Positions 1 through 12,407 of a stretch of 64,000 nucleotides of DNA are shown in pieces. The position numbers and the translations under genes are program-made. Positions within the stretch are counted from its first letter, which is position 1. Each line of letters starts with the position of its first letter. The DNA is from Corbicula japonica (lineage: Eukaryota; Mollusca; Bivalvia; Venerida; Cyrenidae). Under the pieces are notes generated by a model, which was not told the origin of the DNA, did no database searches, and was given only the letters and a program-made list of their open reading frames with translations. Where the stretch lies: the NCBI GenBank assembly GCA_038501625.1, contig JAZAYU010000019.1:2874501-2938500 (forward strand), written 5' to 3'.

Positions 1-734
1 ATCTCTTCTTTCCCCTTAAAGTATCTGTAACAGAACACTTCTGTATTCATACCAATACATAACCATTTACTTGCACCTAGACAAATTGTTTAGGTCATTT
101 ATGACACTGCTGTTGCCTTTGTTGCCCCTGGCTATTATAGCCCCATCAGGGTCAATTTAATCAATAGACCCTGGCCCCATGTATGAAACATGTTGTTTTA
201 ATAGTTAAGACCTTATGGCCTTGCTTGTTAAGTCAATAAGTGTCAATGGTGCACAAGTGGATCAGCATTACTTTCTCACTTGCTTTATTTTTAGGTTCTA
301 AGTAAAAAAAGACAGTTCTTTAAGATTTTTTTTTACTTTAAGTGCTTAAAGTGATCACCTGATATGAAATTAAATGAAAAATATCTGAGTAATTTAATTA
401 TTATTATGATAATAAATTAATAACAATCAACTAAGTTAAGACTTCTGCAGTATTTTAAGGCAAAAAAACTCATCTGTGTATTTGCCAGTATTTTCAAGTA
501 TTTACCAATTTGCGGAGTATTTTCCAGGCCGGTAAATACCCCGTTAAATACTGAGGGTGGTATTTACTGCCCAACCTTGAACCTTAAAAATTATGTAAGA
601 TAAAGGGGCTGTTTATATTCATTAGCTTGAGTCCTTTACAGACACCTTTCCCCAACTGTTCAACCTTTTTTGATGCATGTGCCACATCCATCTGATCTGA
701 ACCTACACTCTGAATGTTGGTCAGAAAGTACAAT

Positions 735-1381
735 TACCTAAAAGATCCAACAAGAGACCGTCGAAGATGGATGATGCTCCCCGAATGGGTACTTTGTCAT
801 AAAAAGGATTAGTTGTATAACTATTGAGGTGAATATTGAAAATGGTGTAGTGCTATGAAATCAGACAATTTTAAAATCCAACTATAAATAATAAAGTTAC
901 AGACCAGACACAGTTTTGCTGCAAGGTCAAACTGTGACATTTACGTTCAAGGTAGAGACCCAAATGAGCATGACACATCATCTCAATATGGTGATCATTT
1001 CTGTGAAATAATTTAAAATTCTGAATACAAATAAGAAAGTCATGGGCCGAACAAGATGTGGCTACAGGGTCATGCTTTGACTTTGACCTTAAGGGTAGCA
1101 ACCTAAATGTTGTGCGTGACAAGTCTTCTCATTATGATGATCAATTCTGTGAAATAATTTTAAAATCCGACTTCAAATAAAAAATTTATTGGCCGGACAC
1201 TAATTTGCTACAAGGTCATGCTGTGACCTTGACCTTGAAGGTAGTAACCCAAATGTTGCGCGCAACACGTCATATCCGACTTCAAGTTATGTGCCAGACA
1301 TGAATGCGGGATGTATGGACTGACAGGCGGACATACAACCCATCGACTATATGCTCCCCCGAATTTCTTCGGGGAGCATAA
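735..1381 (+). repeat. Tandem 'gtcatgctgtgacc' repeat array, copy 1
   Basis: This composite repeat starts near 'aacaagagaccgtcgaagat', carries about three diverged units of roughly 130-160 bp, and ends in a short inverted segment 'gctcccccgaatttcttcgg'. Each unit has the core 'caaggtcatgctgtgacc', a 'caaatgttgcgcg' block and 'atggtgatcatttctgtga'. The same composite recurs at 6276-7325 and 8003-8490, with partial units at 1975-2180. No coding function is seen; short ORFs across it are artefacts of the repeat. Confidence 0.75.
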
Positions 1382-1499
1382 AGCCATAAAAATGAACAGA
1401 ATCTGCTCAACCTCAACTAATAATATGCAAGTTGATATGGTCAAACCTTGTCACACATGGCATACAAGCTGTATCCATGTTGGTCCCTTTATACTGACT

Positions 1500-1760
1500 T
1501 ATGCATAATAATTTATGTCTAAAACTTAAACCCTTTACTCCATATATGCCCCTTTATGGCATCAGCAAACAGGGTAGATCTAGATCACCTATCACCTCTG
1601 TGCTATCTGATCAGGATCTGCTCTGTTCACTTTTATATTCATAACGGTATTTCTGAACCAGATGTGCATGAATGTTCTGTCTGGTCTGGATCTAGACTAG
1701 ATGCACATGCGATAAAAGGGATACATATTACGGCAGAAAGGGGCTCTTGATCAACCATTT
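1500..1760. repeat. SINE-like interspersed repeat ('gatcaggatctgc')
   Basis: The segment contains 'ccctttactccatatatgcc' and 'tgatcaggatctgctctgtt', which recur in diverged form at about 38720-38900, 39000-39230, 39750-39960 and 51600-51780. It lies inside Helitron E, and reverse-complement relatives lie inside Helitron C. I cannot set the element ends or identify a tRNA promoter in it. Confidence 0.5.
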
Positions 1761-1974
1761 TAGTTATGCCCCTATAAATGACATGAATAACTGTTTAATA
1801 AATATTATCATCTTCAACTAAAATCTATTTCAGAAGTTACTCTACACCTTAAAGCTATTTCATTTAATATACCTTAGTAAATGCAGATTAGGGGTTTCAT
1901 TAAAAAATTTGACCCGGGAGATGACCCTTTGACCATTGCAAATTCCAGAAAGCTTTATTTTGACCCATGGGATT

Positions 1975-2270
1975 TTAGCTGAATAAGAAAGTTATGGGCC
2001 GGACATGATGTTGCTAGGAGGTCATACTGTGAATATGATGGAAATGACTCTTCAGATTAAGCACTTAGAGGAACCCTTGGTCTATAAGTATTATTATTTT
2101 CTTTGAAATAGTTTTAAAATCCAACTTCAAATAAAAAAGTTATGGGCTGTACACTAATTTGCTACAAGGTCTTGCTGTGAATATGATGAAAATGACCCTT
2201 CAGATTAAGCACATAGAGGAACCCTTGGTCTATAAGTATTATTATTTTCTTTTAGGTATGTATTTTTCTT
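1975..2270 (+). repeat. Partial 'gtcatgctgtgacc' units, duplicated
   Basis: Two partial units lie near 1985-2100 and 2105-2250. Each is followed by the same tract (at 2047 and 2198) ending 'gaggaacccttggtctataag', so this is a local duplication with a period of about 150 bp. The 'gaggaaccct' tract reappears in reverse complement near 49490 within Helitron C. Confidence 0.6.
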
Positions 2271-2789
2271 CACAAACTGAATACTGGCCCGACCTAATGA
2301 GCCGGTGACTGTCCTTTGCTTGTGAAAAGAGTTGTGAAAATCAAGTCAGAAATTGGCAAGTTTAATTCAGTGTGGCAGATATGTCATGGAATTGTCATAA
2401 ATTTATCCTTCCATAATTACCTAGCGAAAACAAGGTAATTTAAAAATTAAAAATGCTGGTTTCTTAAATTTGTGTTTGAAGTGGTTGTATTAAAAAAACA
2501 ACAAATAAATTGCAACAATTTTGGGCAACAAAATTTATAACTTTTCCAAAATTATAGATGCTGCATTATATGATTTCATATCGAAGACCTGCTAATTATA
2601 TATATCTGGGCCATATGGTCTCAAAGCTTGGCCGTATGGTCTTTAACTCCTGGGAATATTGTCTTTAAATCTGGACCGTACAGTCTGCATGTCCTGGGCC
2701 GTTAAGTTCATCAATCTGGGCTATAACAAGGGGCCATATTGTCCTTATATCATTGAGACTTGGAAGTTAAAGTTTCAATTTCATCTAAT

Positions 2790-3811
2790 CTTGTAAGAAA
2801 CAACAAGAACTATTTACCTTGTTAAGATGGTGTAACTGCCGGTGTGAAACAGTCCTCGAGGTGTCTACCTTTAAATCATCACTGAGAAAATGTAAACAAT
2901 AACTACATGTAGATGTGTTCTCAAGCAGCTGGTTTAATACAAATCATTAAATGCACAATATGCAAACTTTGTAAGTAAAGATGATTGCATATTTTTGCAT
3001 ACAATGACTGCACACACACACACACACAATTTTTGGGATACAGCTGAAACAGTTAAAAGAAATGTCTTGTCCTTTCGGAAATTACACTGTAATCAAATTT
3101 TTGTTGTCAATGCCTTTGTTTATTTGTAATGATTAATCCGTTCAGGATTTCACGAAATATCTCCCATGTTAGTTCCACTTCCGAAAAAAAACACATTTTG
3201 CATCATTTTCGTGGGTGTCTCAATTTAAATACGCACAAAACATTGGCTATTTGTTCAAGTAAAATCTTCGACGTTGACATTGTTCAATACTTTGGGGAAA
3301 CACAATCGAAGGGAGGTCACTGCAGTTGTGTGTAGTTTGGGCTTAACCCCGTACGTGTTACGTAACAATCCGTAAAACTATCGACACAGTATATTTTTAA
3401 ATAAAGCAGAAAGAAAGAAGTATATTTACTTCAAAGTTCTTGCAACGAGTATGCGTTCAGAACACTTCAAAGTTCTTGCAACGAGTATGCGTTCAGAACA
3501 TGCGCCATTTGACACACCCCCATTTGACGTCATTGTGAATGGCTAACACATACGCAGTTTATTTAATCAATTAATCGGTAAAAGTGCGCCTTTGTTGCTT
3601 TTATTGAGTAACATAACTGATCCTTCTTTATCAGCAATCAATTAAAATGATCGTCTACAACTGATTTTTCTCGTTTCTATAATTGCTTTTGGAACTCTTT
3701 CCCGACGTCTACCGAAAGCTGTGCTGCGACTTTTTATATTTGAGCGCACCTGCTGAAAGGTATGAGCTTTCGGATTGTCATTTTATTGCCAGTGGTTCCC
3801 ACCACTGGCAA
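2790..3811 (+). repeat. Conserved 3' kilobase of the C/E/F Helitron subfamily
   Basis: About 1 kb is shared by E (here), F (9106-10062) and C (47665-48905, minus). It includes a (CA)n run at about 3009-3029, a 'tttgacgtcattgtgaatg' CRE-like site near 3524-3542, and a terminal hairpin. A 36-bp unit ('acttcaaagttcttgcaacg...') is tandemly duplicated at 3428-3499 in this copy only. Short ORFs here are not alignable as proteins among the three copies, so I treat the block as non-coding. Confidence 0.7.
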
Positions 3812-5887
3812 AAAAGAATAATAATCATACACTTAACAACACTAAAATCCAAAAAAGGAAACAACACCTCTTATTACATAATTGACTTAAATATCGATAA
3901 TGATGATTACACCAAGTTTGTGAACCCATCAAAATTAAATACATAATATATATTGAAAAGCAACACCAACGACGACGACGACGACGACAACATGGAGTTA
4001 TCATTCTTGTCGTCACAGATGGCATTGTTCATGCTGATGATATATTCCAAGTATGAAGTGAATAGGACAAGTACTTTCAAAGTTATAGGCAACATTAAGT
4101 TTCAGGTTAAAGTTGGGGGACTACCGGACGCCGGCACCGACGACGACGACGACGAAGACGACGACGACGACGCCGCCGGACAATAGGATCCCTATGTGTC
4201 TACCTGCTATCGCTATCAAAATAGCAACAACGCAGAGATGACCACAATACAGCAACTCAATGATTCTTTTTGTTAATTTAACTATGAAACTTAATCAGAT
4301 ATAGACTCAATCAAATTACTTGAAATTGTTCGGTTGTTATAATTTACGTTTGCAAAAAAGCATCAATTATTTTCATCTCCCTGGTTTCGACAATAGTACT
4401 TTTTCATCGTGTGAATTTAATAAAAATATATTGTCTGATAAATATAGCTCTGTGTGGGGTACCCCGACGTTTACACTAAGAGAATAAATAAGCTGATAAC
4501 AGATTAAGCTAATCCAATTGTTATCATTAATTCCCTCTCCTCAGGTAATAAAGAAGGTCAATATCTTTGAAGTTTCAGGTCCTTTTGCGCCGTACAAGAC
4601 TAGGCTACCACATACAGTACATATAGCGGCTATATAGTGACATGACAAAGTAGTTCACGCTTGGCGAAAAGCGCCGCCGTAATTAATTAAAATCCATGAC
4701 GGTTTCGTGTTATGTTCATTAATGACATTTGGCTGCGCCAACTGATCAAGTATGACATCATTAATCAAAATCCATGACGGTTTCCTGTTATGTTCATTAC
4801 TGACATTTGGCCGCGCCAACTGATCAAGTATGACGTCATTAATTAATTACCTATTTTGATGATATTTAGGTTGAACTTGTATTTTGTCCAATGGAATAGA
4901 AGCCTTTTTCAAACTGATGGAAAAATGTCTATAAATAAGTACTTACGTGTACACGTCGATTCATTGAATAATTAACCCAGAACTGTGAATTCACTCATAT
5001 TGTCAGCATCATATTATTCATTTGAGCATTTAAATCGATATTTTATTTTATTCGGTGTGGTATGCTGGCTGTAACCCGCGCGTTCGGCTTTTAACTTGTT
5101 ATTTGAGTTTTTGGTATGCATCATATACAAAGTATATCCTCTGATTTCACCTCTTTATTGGCAACGTAATATTGCCGTACTAATTTGGTGTCGCCAAGCA
5201 AAGTATTTTCACACAGTCTGATCTTTGTCAGAATTGATAAAAAATTAGTCCGTTTTTGTGTGCTTATTTGCTTTTGTTTTAAATTTCAAGGTTGTACTCT
5301 TACCACTCGATGAGGACCAGACGATGACATGTATAATGTTCATTGCTATTTTATTGTGACAACGCGTGACTCGCAAGTTAGAAAAGTATATCATAAAAAT
5401 TGAATATGTGTATGTGCATACATGAAGTGAGAATCCCAATTTCTTCTTTATTAGAAATAAATAAAATTCCAATCATAACTTACAAAATACCACGACAATT
5501 TGAAGATATGTGAATAAACTTTGCATACCGCTCTCAACAAAATCTTTTAAAGCTTTGCCACAAAGAGATATAATTGCTTCCAAAATGCCATTATCATAGG
5601 CAGTAAAGCTTTTGATACTAAACTAAAGAACATTGCCTGATAAACACAGTGCAGTTACCTCGTGTGGGAGAAAAAGACAGTGCTGTTAATACCAAAAGAA
5701 TCTGTTGTAGCTTTTAGTTTGATTGAGACATGTTGAGGTTGAGCAACTTCTTTGTGAAAATGTGGATCGATGACAAAATGACAAGATATAATAACTTATT
5801 GGAACTCAGTCACACATGATGACTTAAACATGTACCAGATAGAGCAATGTCTTCCAGAACATAAACTTTACAAAGATACATCAGTAA
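3812..5887. other. Unassigned spacer between Helitrons E and F
   Basis: No gene is recognised. It contains (CGA)n/(GAC)n microsatellites at about 3966-3989 and 4133-4172, which create acidic ORFs in one frame, and a 78-bp tandem duplication at 4689-4844 with the core 'ccatgacggtttc'. The rest is unique AT-rich DNA with no ORF that I can support. Confidence 0.6.
4689..4844. repeat. 78-bp tandem duplication
   Basis: Two adjacent copies (4689-4766 and 4767-4844) share 'aaaatccatgacggtttc' and 'gcgccaactgatcaagtatg' with a few substitutions. It is followed by a short 'attaattaatta' tract. There is no sign of coding. Confidence 0.8.
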
Positions 5888-6275
5888 TCAAAGCACTGAA
5901 TGTGCTGAAAGCCAGCGATGCGTAAACATTAACAAAATAAAACAAATCCATAATGTGCAATGTATCAAGAATTCTAGTGTTATTCCAGCCATTAAAGATA
6001 TATAATAACTGAACAGCATGAAGAAAGTCCTATGGAATACATGTCATATGCTTGCAAAACTGTGGGTTGTCTATGTAGCATAACATATAAATATGTAATA
6101 TAATTTTAATCGCAGTAAAATTTTCATTGTAAATAAAACAATAACTTTCAGATAGATGAACAGAGAACAATCATTGAAAAGTATCCAATTCAGGTGTTGC
6201 TGGAAATTGGAATATTGAAACCATCCATAATAAAACTAGCCAAAATACTGAAACAAAAGTAATTTAAGAACTATT

Positions 6276-7325
6276 GAAACAAGAGACCGAAGACGGATGA
6301 TGCTCCCCTAATGGGCATTTTGTCACAGAAATAGTTAGTTGTATAAATATTGAGGTGAATTTTGAAAATAGTGTAGTGCTTTAAAATCAGACAGTTTTGA
6401 AATGCAACTATTAATAACAAAGTTATGGACCAGACATGATAAAGCTTCAAGATCATGCTGTGACCTAGACCTTTAAGGAAGAGAACAAAATGTTGTGTGA
6501 CATGTCGCCTCGATATGGTAATCATTTTTAATCCAATAATTTTTAAATCCAACAATAAATAACAGAGTTACAGACAGGACACAATTTTGCTTCAAGGTCA
6601 TGCTGTGACCTTTACCTTCAAAGTAGCAACCCAAATGTTGCGCGACACGTCGTCTCATTATGGTGATCATTTCTGTGAAATAATTGCAAAATTTGGTTTC
6701 AGATAACAAAGTTATGGGCAGGACACCATGTTGCTTCAAGGTAATGCTCTGACCTTGACCTTCAAGGTAGCGACCCAAATATTGCGCGCAACACATCACA
6801 TCGTCTCATTATGGTGATCATTTCTGTGAAATAATTTTCAAACCGACTTTAAATAAAATAGTTACGGGCTGAACACGATTGTGTTGCAGGACCATGCTGT
6901 GACCTTGAACTTCAAGGTAGCGAACCAAATGTTGCGCTCGAAACGTCGTCTAATTATTGTGATCATTTCTGTGAAATAATATTAAAATCCCACTTCAAAT
7001 AAACAAGTTATGGGCCACACACTATTTTATTGCAAGGTCATGCTGTGACCTTGACTTTCAAGGTAGCAACCGAAATGTTGCGCGCAACACGTTGTCTCAT
7101 TATGATGATCGTTTCAGTAAATTATTTTTAAAATCCGACTTCAAAGAAAAATGTTATGGGCCGGTCACGATTTTGCTGCAAGTTCATGCATTGACCTTGA
7201 CTTTCAAGGTAGCGACCCAAATGTTGAGCGCGTCACATCGTCTCAATATGGTGATCATTTCTGTGAAATAATTTTAATATCCAACACCAAATAAAAATGT
7301 TATGGGCAGGACACAAAAACACTAC
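6276..7325 (+). repeat. Tandem 'gtcatgctgtgacc' repeat array, copy 2 (longest)
   Basis: About seven diverged units follow the leader 'aacaagagaccgaagacgga'. Cores 'aaggtcatgctgtgacctt' recur at intervals of roughly 140-150 bp, each followed by 'ttcaaggtagc', 'caaatgttgcgcg' and 'gtgatcatttctgtgaaata'. The array is clearly tandem rather than dispersed. Each unit brings two or three AGGTCA-type half-sites. Confidence 0.8.
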
Positions 7326-7509
7326 AGACTCAGTTTGATCGAGCAGTACCAGGATCAAAATGCATCACTGTCTTATTTTAAAATTCATACTGAGTTGCAT
7401 TCAACTTCAACTTCGCCCCGGATTGAAGTTGAATGCAACTCAGTATTTACAAGTAAACAGTACCAATATTGATCATTCCAAACAATGGGGTGCATTTGAG
7501 GTTGCTTAA

Positions 7510-8000
7510 CAGTATTTGAACCTGATGGTGATAATAAAATGTTATATTCATGCTTTTTAGGAATACATCACAACTTAAAGCAATGCGAAAGGTCATATAA
7601 ATGTCTTTTAGCAAATAAAAGAGGCATATTCTTGTGTCAATCATAGTTCAAAAATTGTTAGTTAGGCAACATTATGTTTATTTCAGCTTTTTTCTTTTTT
7701 CTTTGTATTTCACTTGATTATTACCACTTTCATAGAAATTACGGGCTATTTGAACTTGGTTTTATTTATAACAATGTGTCCTAGGGAGTCAGCATTATGT
7801 TAATGTTTCAATGATTTATAGAAGTGTCCAACCTTATAAATAAGATAAAGGGTCCGTTTATATTCATTAGCTTGAGCCCTTTACAGACACCCTTCCGTCA
7901 CTGTTATCTGTTAAACACTTTTTGACCTTTTCAATGCACACATCCATCTTATCTGAATCTACACTCTGAAACTTGGTCAGAAAGTACATGTACCTAAAAG
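7510..8000 (+). repeat. Segment shared with Helitron C
   Basis: This block is a reverse-complement relative of 52430-52860. Shared landmarks are 'ttatattcattagcttgag', 'agggagtcagcattatgtta' and 'cacaacttaaagcaatgc'. A shorter relative lies at 590-770 in Helitron E. It is an internal part of this Helitron subfamily; nothing coding was recognised. Confidence 0.65.
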
Positions 8001-8002
8001 AT

Positions 8003-8490
8003 CCAACAAGAGACCGTCGAAGATGGGTGATGCTCCCTAAATGGGTACTTTGTCACAAAAAGGGTATAACTATTGACTCAGAGGTGAATTTCGAAAATGG
8101 TGTAGTGCTATTAAATCAGACAATTTTAAAATCCTTCTATAAATAACAAAGTTATGGACCGGACACAATTTTGCTTCAAGGTCATGCTGTGACATTGACG
8201 TTCAAGGTAGAGACCCAAATGTGCGCGACACGTCGTCTCAATATGGTGATAATTTCTGTGAAATAATTTAAAAGTCTGACTACAAATAAGAAAGTTATTG
8301 GCCGGACACAATGTTGCTACAGCGTCATTGACCTTTGATAGAAACCTAGGAAAGATCTTGTCTAGCCAGGGTTGGGGCAGTGGCTACCATTTCACGTCGT
8401 CTCATTATGGTGATCATTTCTTTGAAATAATTTAAAAATCCGACTTCAAATAAAAAAGTTAAGGGCTGGAGACTTATTTGCTACAAAAAG
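8003..8490 (+). repeat. 'gtcatgctgtgacc' repeat array, copy 3
   Basis: It begins with the same leader as copy 1 ('aacaagagaccgtcgaagat') and has about three units, the last degenerate. It is followed directly by the 8490-9105 repeat. Confidence 0.7.
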
Positions 8491-9105
8491 GTGAAATATG
8501 CATAATAGGAATCGCCACATTCAGAAAAAACAGCCTCCCCACACAGTCAAGAAGAAGAGAGGGGGAGAGAGCATGGTTAATAAAATGATCAGATTCAAAA
8601 AAGACACCACTAACAATAAACAAAAATGAGAACCCGAGGGGTTACCGCCTTGGAACGGTCAGTGGCAAATCAAATTGCCACTGGGGGTTTAAACCAGGTT
8701 CAAGGGTGCACCAACCTCACACTTGCCCCAACAGGTTCTCATATCACAAAGCAAGTACAAGTTGTCTTGGTGAAAAAACTCCAACCCACTTATCGGCTTA
8801 ACAATGTTGCATGCAAAAGCACACAAACATATAAAACATAAGAAGCTAAGAGCATTGCAAAGCCGAAGGGGCGGGTACTCAATGATCTTACCGAGACCAG
8901 AGCTCCTGGAGTAAAATCAGCAAGAACACGATGACAGGGATAAAAGAAACAAATCGAGCTTCTAGGTTCTTTTAAGAAAAGATTTCCCCACTAACCTTCA
9001 TAAACTCTTAAACCCCTGCCACCGTCGTGCAACCAAAGAGGTAAGCATAATGATCAACTGTAGAAGGGTTAATCACCAGGCCTGCAGAGCGCTGTAAAAT
9101 ATCAT
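8490..9105 (+). repeat. Interspersed repeat ('ggaacggtcagtggcaaat'), fullest copy
   Basis: Landmarks in order are 'ataggaatcgccacattcag', 'gaacccgaggggttaccgcc', an inverted pair 'agtggcaaa'/'tttgccact'-like around 8665-8690, and 'tcaccaggcctgcagagcgc' at the end. Truncated relatives occur at 12715-12905 (minus), about 15405-15510 (minus) and 17185-17440 (plus, internally deleted). Function is unknown; it may be a non-autonomous transposon. Confidence 0.65.
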
Positions 9106-10062
9106 GTTGGTAACCTTTCTTTTGCCGGTGTGAAACAGAACTTCGTTTTCAAAAGTCCTCGAGGTGTCTTCCTTTAAATCCTCACTGAGAAAAGGTAAAC
9201 AATAACTAGATGTGTTTTCATGCAGCTGGTTAAATACAAATCATTAAATGCACAATATGCCAAACTTTTTTATTAAAGTTGATTGCATATGTATGCATAC
9301 AATGCCCGCACACACACAATTTTTGGGATACAGTTGAAACAGTTAAAAAAAAACCTCATGTCTTGGCCTTTCGGAAATTACACTGTAATCAAATGTTTTT
9401 GTCAACGCCTGTGTTTATTTGTAATCCTTTCAGGATTTCACGTAATACTTTCCATGTTAGTTCCACTTCCGAAAAAAAACAACACATTTTGCATCCTTTC
9501 CGTGGGTTTCTCAATTTAAATACGCACAAAAAATTGGCTATTTGTTCAAATAAAATCTTCGACGTTGACATGGTTCAATATTTTAGGGAACACAATCGAA
9601 GGGAGATCACTGCAGTTGTGTGTAGTTTGGGCTAAACCCCGTACGTGTTGCGTAACGATCCGTAAAGCTATCGACGCAGTATATTTTTAAATAAAGCAAA
9701 AAACTGAAATAAAATTTACTTCAAAGTTCTTGCAACGAGTCTACGCTCAGAACATGCGCCATATGGCACACACGCATTTGACGTCATTGTGAATGTCTAA
9801 CACATACGCAGTTTATTTCATCAATTTATCGGTAAAAAGGCGCCTTTGTTGCTTTTATTGAGTAACATTACTGATCCTTCTTTAAAAGCAATCAATTTAA
9901 ATGATCGTCAACAACTGCTTTTTCTCGTTTCTATAATTGCTTTTGGAACTCTTCCCGACGACTACCGGAAGCTGTGTTGCGATTTTTCATTTTAGCGCAC
10001 CTGCTGAAAGGTATGTGTTTTCGGAAAGCCATCTCTATGCCAGCGGTTATCACCGCTGGCAA

Positions 10063-11623
10063 AAATGCTGCCAGCTGCCAGATGAAAAAATAACACTAAA
10101 TATGACAGAGTTTTTTTGTTTCATGTTAAGTTGTTAACCCTAACACTTTTACAAAACATACATGTAATTATATATAAAATGACCCTGAAACTAAAAAATA
10201 TATTAATATGTATATATGTTAATGGTTAATGTGGAAGGTTTCGGTTTATTTTCAATGAAGATATTCTTTTCATGAAAGGTTAATATATGTAATTACTCTA
10301 CATAACTTACTAAAAAATTGTATGAAAAGCCGACCGGGTTTTTGACCGACGAAAAATTCTGTTATTGTCGGACATAATGTCCGGTGCAAAATTACAGCCA
10401 GCATCGTTTAATTTTTGGAAAATTTACTTTCACTTCCTTCTCCGGTGCTATTTTTAACTGTTAAACGCGTGATTTTTGTCCATGTATCACTATATGTAAA
10501 CTCCGTTGCGTGTGCTTTCGGGTAAAGGTTGCTAATTCCATAATTGAATTCGCCGAGTTAAACAATCATGGCTGTCAACGTTCGGCGAGCCAGTAAAAAT
10601 ATTCTTTTTGATCCACCGACGACTTCACGATTTCTGTTCGAAGTTCTTTCGTGATACGGCGTAAATGTAGAATCGTTGAATAATGGCTTTATGAGTGAAC
10701 GATTATGTACTGATATTTGTATCGTAAAATGAGTGAAAGAAACAGCACTGATCAAATTATTAACCCTGCTTTGGTGGTAGTGATAGACCTTTTACCATCT
10801 GTGTGTGTGTTTAAGTTTGTTTAAAGACGCCCTTAGCATAGCATATGGGCGTCTGTCTATAATTAAGTCCTCTGATGTTGTTTTCTTCTGTGTTTGCCTA
10901 AGTGTTGCTTGATTCTCTATAGATGAAGTCTGAGTTGTTTCTGTAGTTGACTAGAGTTGTCGATGTCTGGAAGTAATAACTGCTGGTGGTGAGGTAGCTC
11001 ATGTCAAGCACGCAGGTGTGGTGACTGTCTTTTAAACGGGTCTTCTCCGTGGTCGATGTGATGCGCTCTATCCCCCCATCCACTCCACCTCCCCAGTCGA
11101 CGCCGCGTATATTTTGGTTAGTCGCACGTCGCCTTCAGCTTCCCCCTCGCTGGCCGTACTAGCCGATGCTAGTTAAAAATCGTAAAAAGAGGGTCGGTGA
11201 AGACGATGTTCTTAGCAGCGATGTCCCCTCCATATGAAAACGTGACGTCATCCTGGTCAGAGTAGTCCGACGTGGGGGAAGAGAGAACACCCCACCAATG
11301 TATATTCGACGACCCGAAACGGCTCTTTTCAGTTCCACTGGTCACAACTGTCTGAATCCGGATACTATCTGTAGTTTTTCTGCATATTCTTCTTTTTTCT
11401 TCATATTCTGCTTTTAACAACTTCATGTTGAGTCCGAGTGCATCTGTATTTAAGGCTCTTGAAGATCGTTGGCTATCCTCCATCCTCTGACCTGGTTCTG
11501 GAGAGCTCGCCCAAACGCGTCCGCTCAGGCCGATGGTCTGGCCCGGACTCGAATTACCATCATTGAAGGGATATGTATATATTTCATTATGTGTTAATTG
11601 CAACAATATCACGAATTTAAAGA
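10063..11623. other. Unassigned spacer between Helitrons F and G
   Basis: No gene is recognised with confidence. It contains a perfect 15-bp palindrome CGGACATAATGTCCG near 10371-10385 and a moderately GC-richer block at 11050-11560. An open frame of about 150 codons on the minus strand (11169-11627) begins three bases inside Helitron G, so its first Met is not native; an internal Met near 11483 would give about 104 residues. That protein has no motif I recognise. Confidence 0.5.
11169..11483 (-). CDS. Hypothetical ORF, weakly supported
   Basis: About 104 codons are open from an internal Met (reads MEDSQRSS) to a stop at 11169. It is rich in charged residues early (KLLKAEYEEKRRICRKT) and S/T/D later. 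The block has higher GC than its surroundings, which by itself makes long open frames more likely. It could be a single exon of a host gene or nothing. I do not recognise a family, and there is no splice model that I can support. Confidence 0.15.
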   Translation of the reverse strand: MEDSQRSSRALNTDALGLNMKLLKAEYEEKRRICRKTTDSIRIQTVVTSGTEKSRFGSSNIHWWGVLSSPTSDYSDQDDVTFSYGGDIAAKNIVFTDPLFTIFN

Positions 11624-11757
11624 TCAAAGCGCTGAAAGCGTTGAAAGACTGGCGCGCTGGTTGAATCGAACTTGCCCTGCACAGATATCATTACTGTAAA
11701 CATATGAAACTATGTGTGATTTTTTTTCATAAACATTAGCAAATAATTCAGTATATT

Positions 11758-11900
11758 CAGGGATTTCAATAGATGCAGGTACTTGTATTTTGATGCAAGG
11801 AAATTAGGTATCACTTTTTTCACCTTAATCTTAGGTTGGGGGTTTTTTTGATGCAGGAGCGTATGATTAGTGGTTAAATTTTGCTAGAATAACAATGATC
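11758..11900. repeat. hAT-type terminal sequence (CAGGGATTTCAAT)
   Basis: The sequence CAGGGATTTCAATAGATGC, followed by 'tattttgatgcaagg', resembles the termini of the hAT MITE at 52012-52350 and related sequence at about 49325-49735. Because the transposase C-terminus at 12408-12594 reads towards it, this may be the 3' end of the degraded hAT element carried by Helitron G. I found no matching right-hand terminus. Confidence 0.45.
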
Positions 11901-12407
11901 AGGCTCCGCCACAACTGAGTAGTGTCAACAATGAAATGCACAAGGCTCACGTACCTTAAGAGACTGAAACAGTTACAATCTTAATTTTTACGTCGATCGC
12001 AACAATGCATTAACAAAAATATTCGCCAACTTACTTACGGTCTCCCCATGATTTTTGGAAGGGTTGTCGCTGGACTGTTCGTGGATTTAAGCTCGCGAAA
12101 CTTTATTTTTAACTATCATTTTATACAGTTTTATATTTGTACCAAAGTTTACTGCAACAACGGTATATAGTACATTGATGTTTTTTTATCTCTTTAGAGT
12201 CAAGAAAGGTACAAAGTTAAAAAAACATAAATAATGTGAAACAATGTGTAAACAGTATGTCAACATGTGTTTTAATTACATAAACTGATCTGACCTCATC
12301 AAGTTACAATGTCAACTATATACTCTGTATAGTTAGTTTTTCTTCATTGTCCAAAATATCTCACACATTTCAAACTCAGTGTTTCATTACAACTGACAGG
12401 ATCAGGA

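Larger units (their letters stand above)
1..3811 (+). mobile_element. Helitron-like element E, 3' part (5' end outside window)
   Basis: The right boundary is a hairpin at 3788-3811 (stem GCCAGTGG / CCACTGGC) followed by AA, the ending seen in the other family members. Segments are collinear with Helitron C in reverse complement: about 1430-2270 matches parts of 49440-51980, and about 2800-3811 matches 47665-48905. The last kilobase also matches Helitron F (9106-10062). No Rep/helicase ORF is visible, so it is non-autonomous as seen. Its interior holds arrays of the 'gtcatgctgtgacc' repeat and SINE-like sequence. The 5' end, predicted to begin TCAAAG with a GCCAGTGG-like subterminal motif, lies upstream of the window. 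Confidence 0.7.
5888..10062 (+). mobile_element. Helitron-like element F, complete non-autonomous copy
   Basis: The left end begins TCAAAGCACTGAATGTGCTG immediately after an A, followed by the subterminal motif GCCAGCG. The right end is a hairpin, GCCAGCGG-ttatca-CCGCTGGC, then AA. The first 60 bp match the 5' end of Helitron C (with CGTAAACAT...AAAATAAAACA in both) and the last kilobase matches C and E. There is no target-site duplication, as expected for rolling-circle insertion. No Rep/helicase coding is present in its 4.2 kb. The interior is a mosaic of the 'gtcatgctgtgacc' array (6276-7325, 8003-8490), a segment shared with C (7510-8000 against 52430-52860) and another repeat (8490-9105). 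Confidence 0.8.

Noticed and set aside
3953..4186. An acidic protein with a poly-Asp tail
   Set aside because: The Asp runs come from GAC microsatellites and the frame has no other feature.
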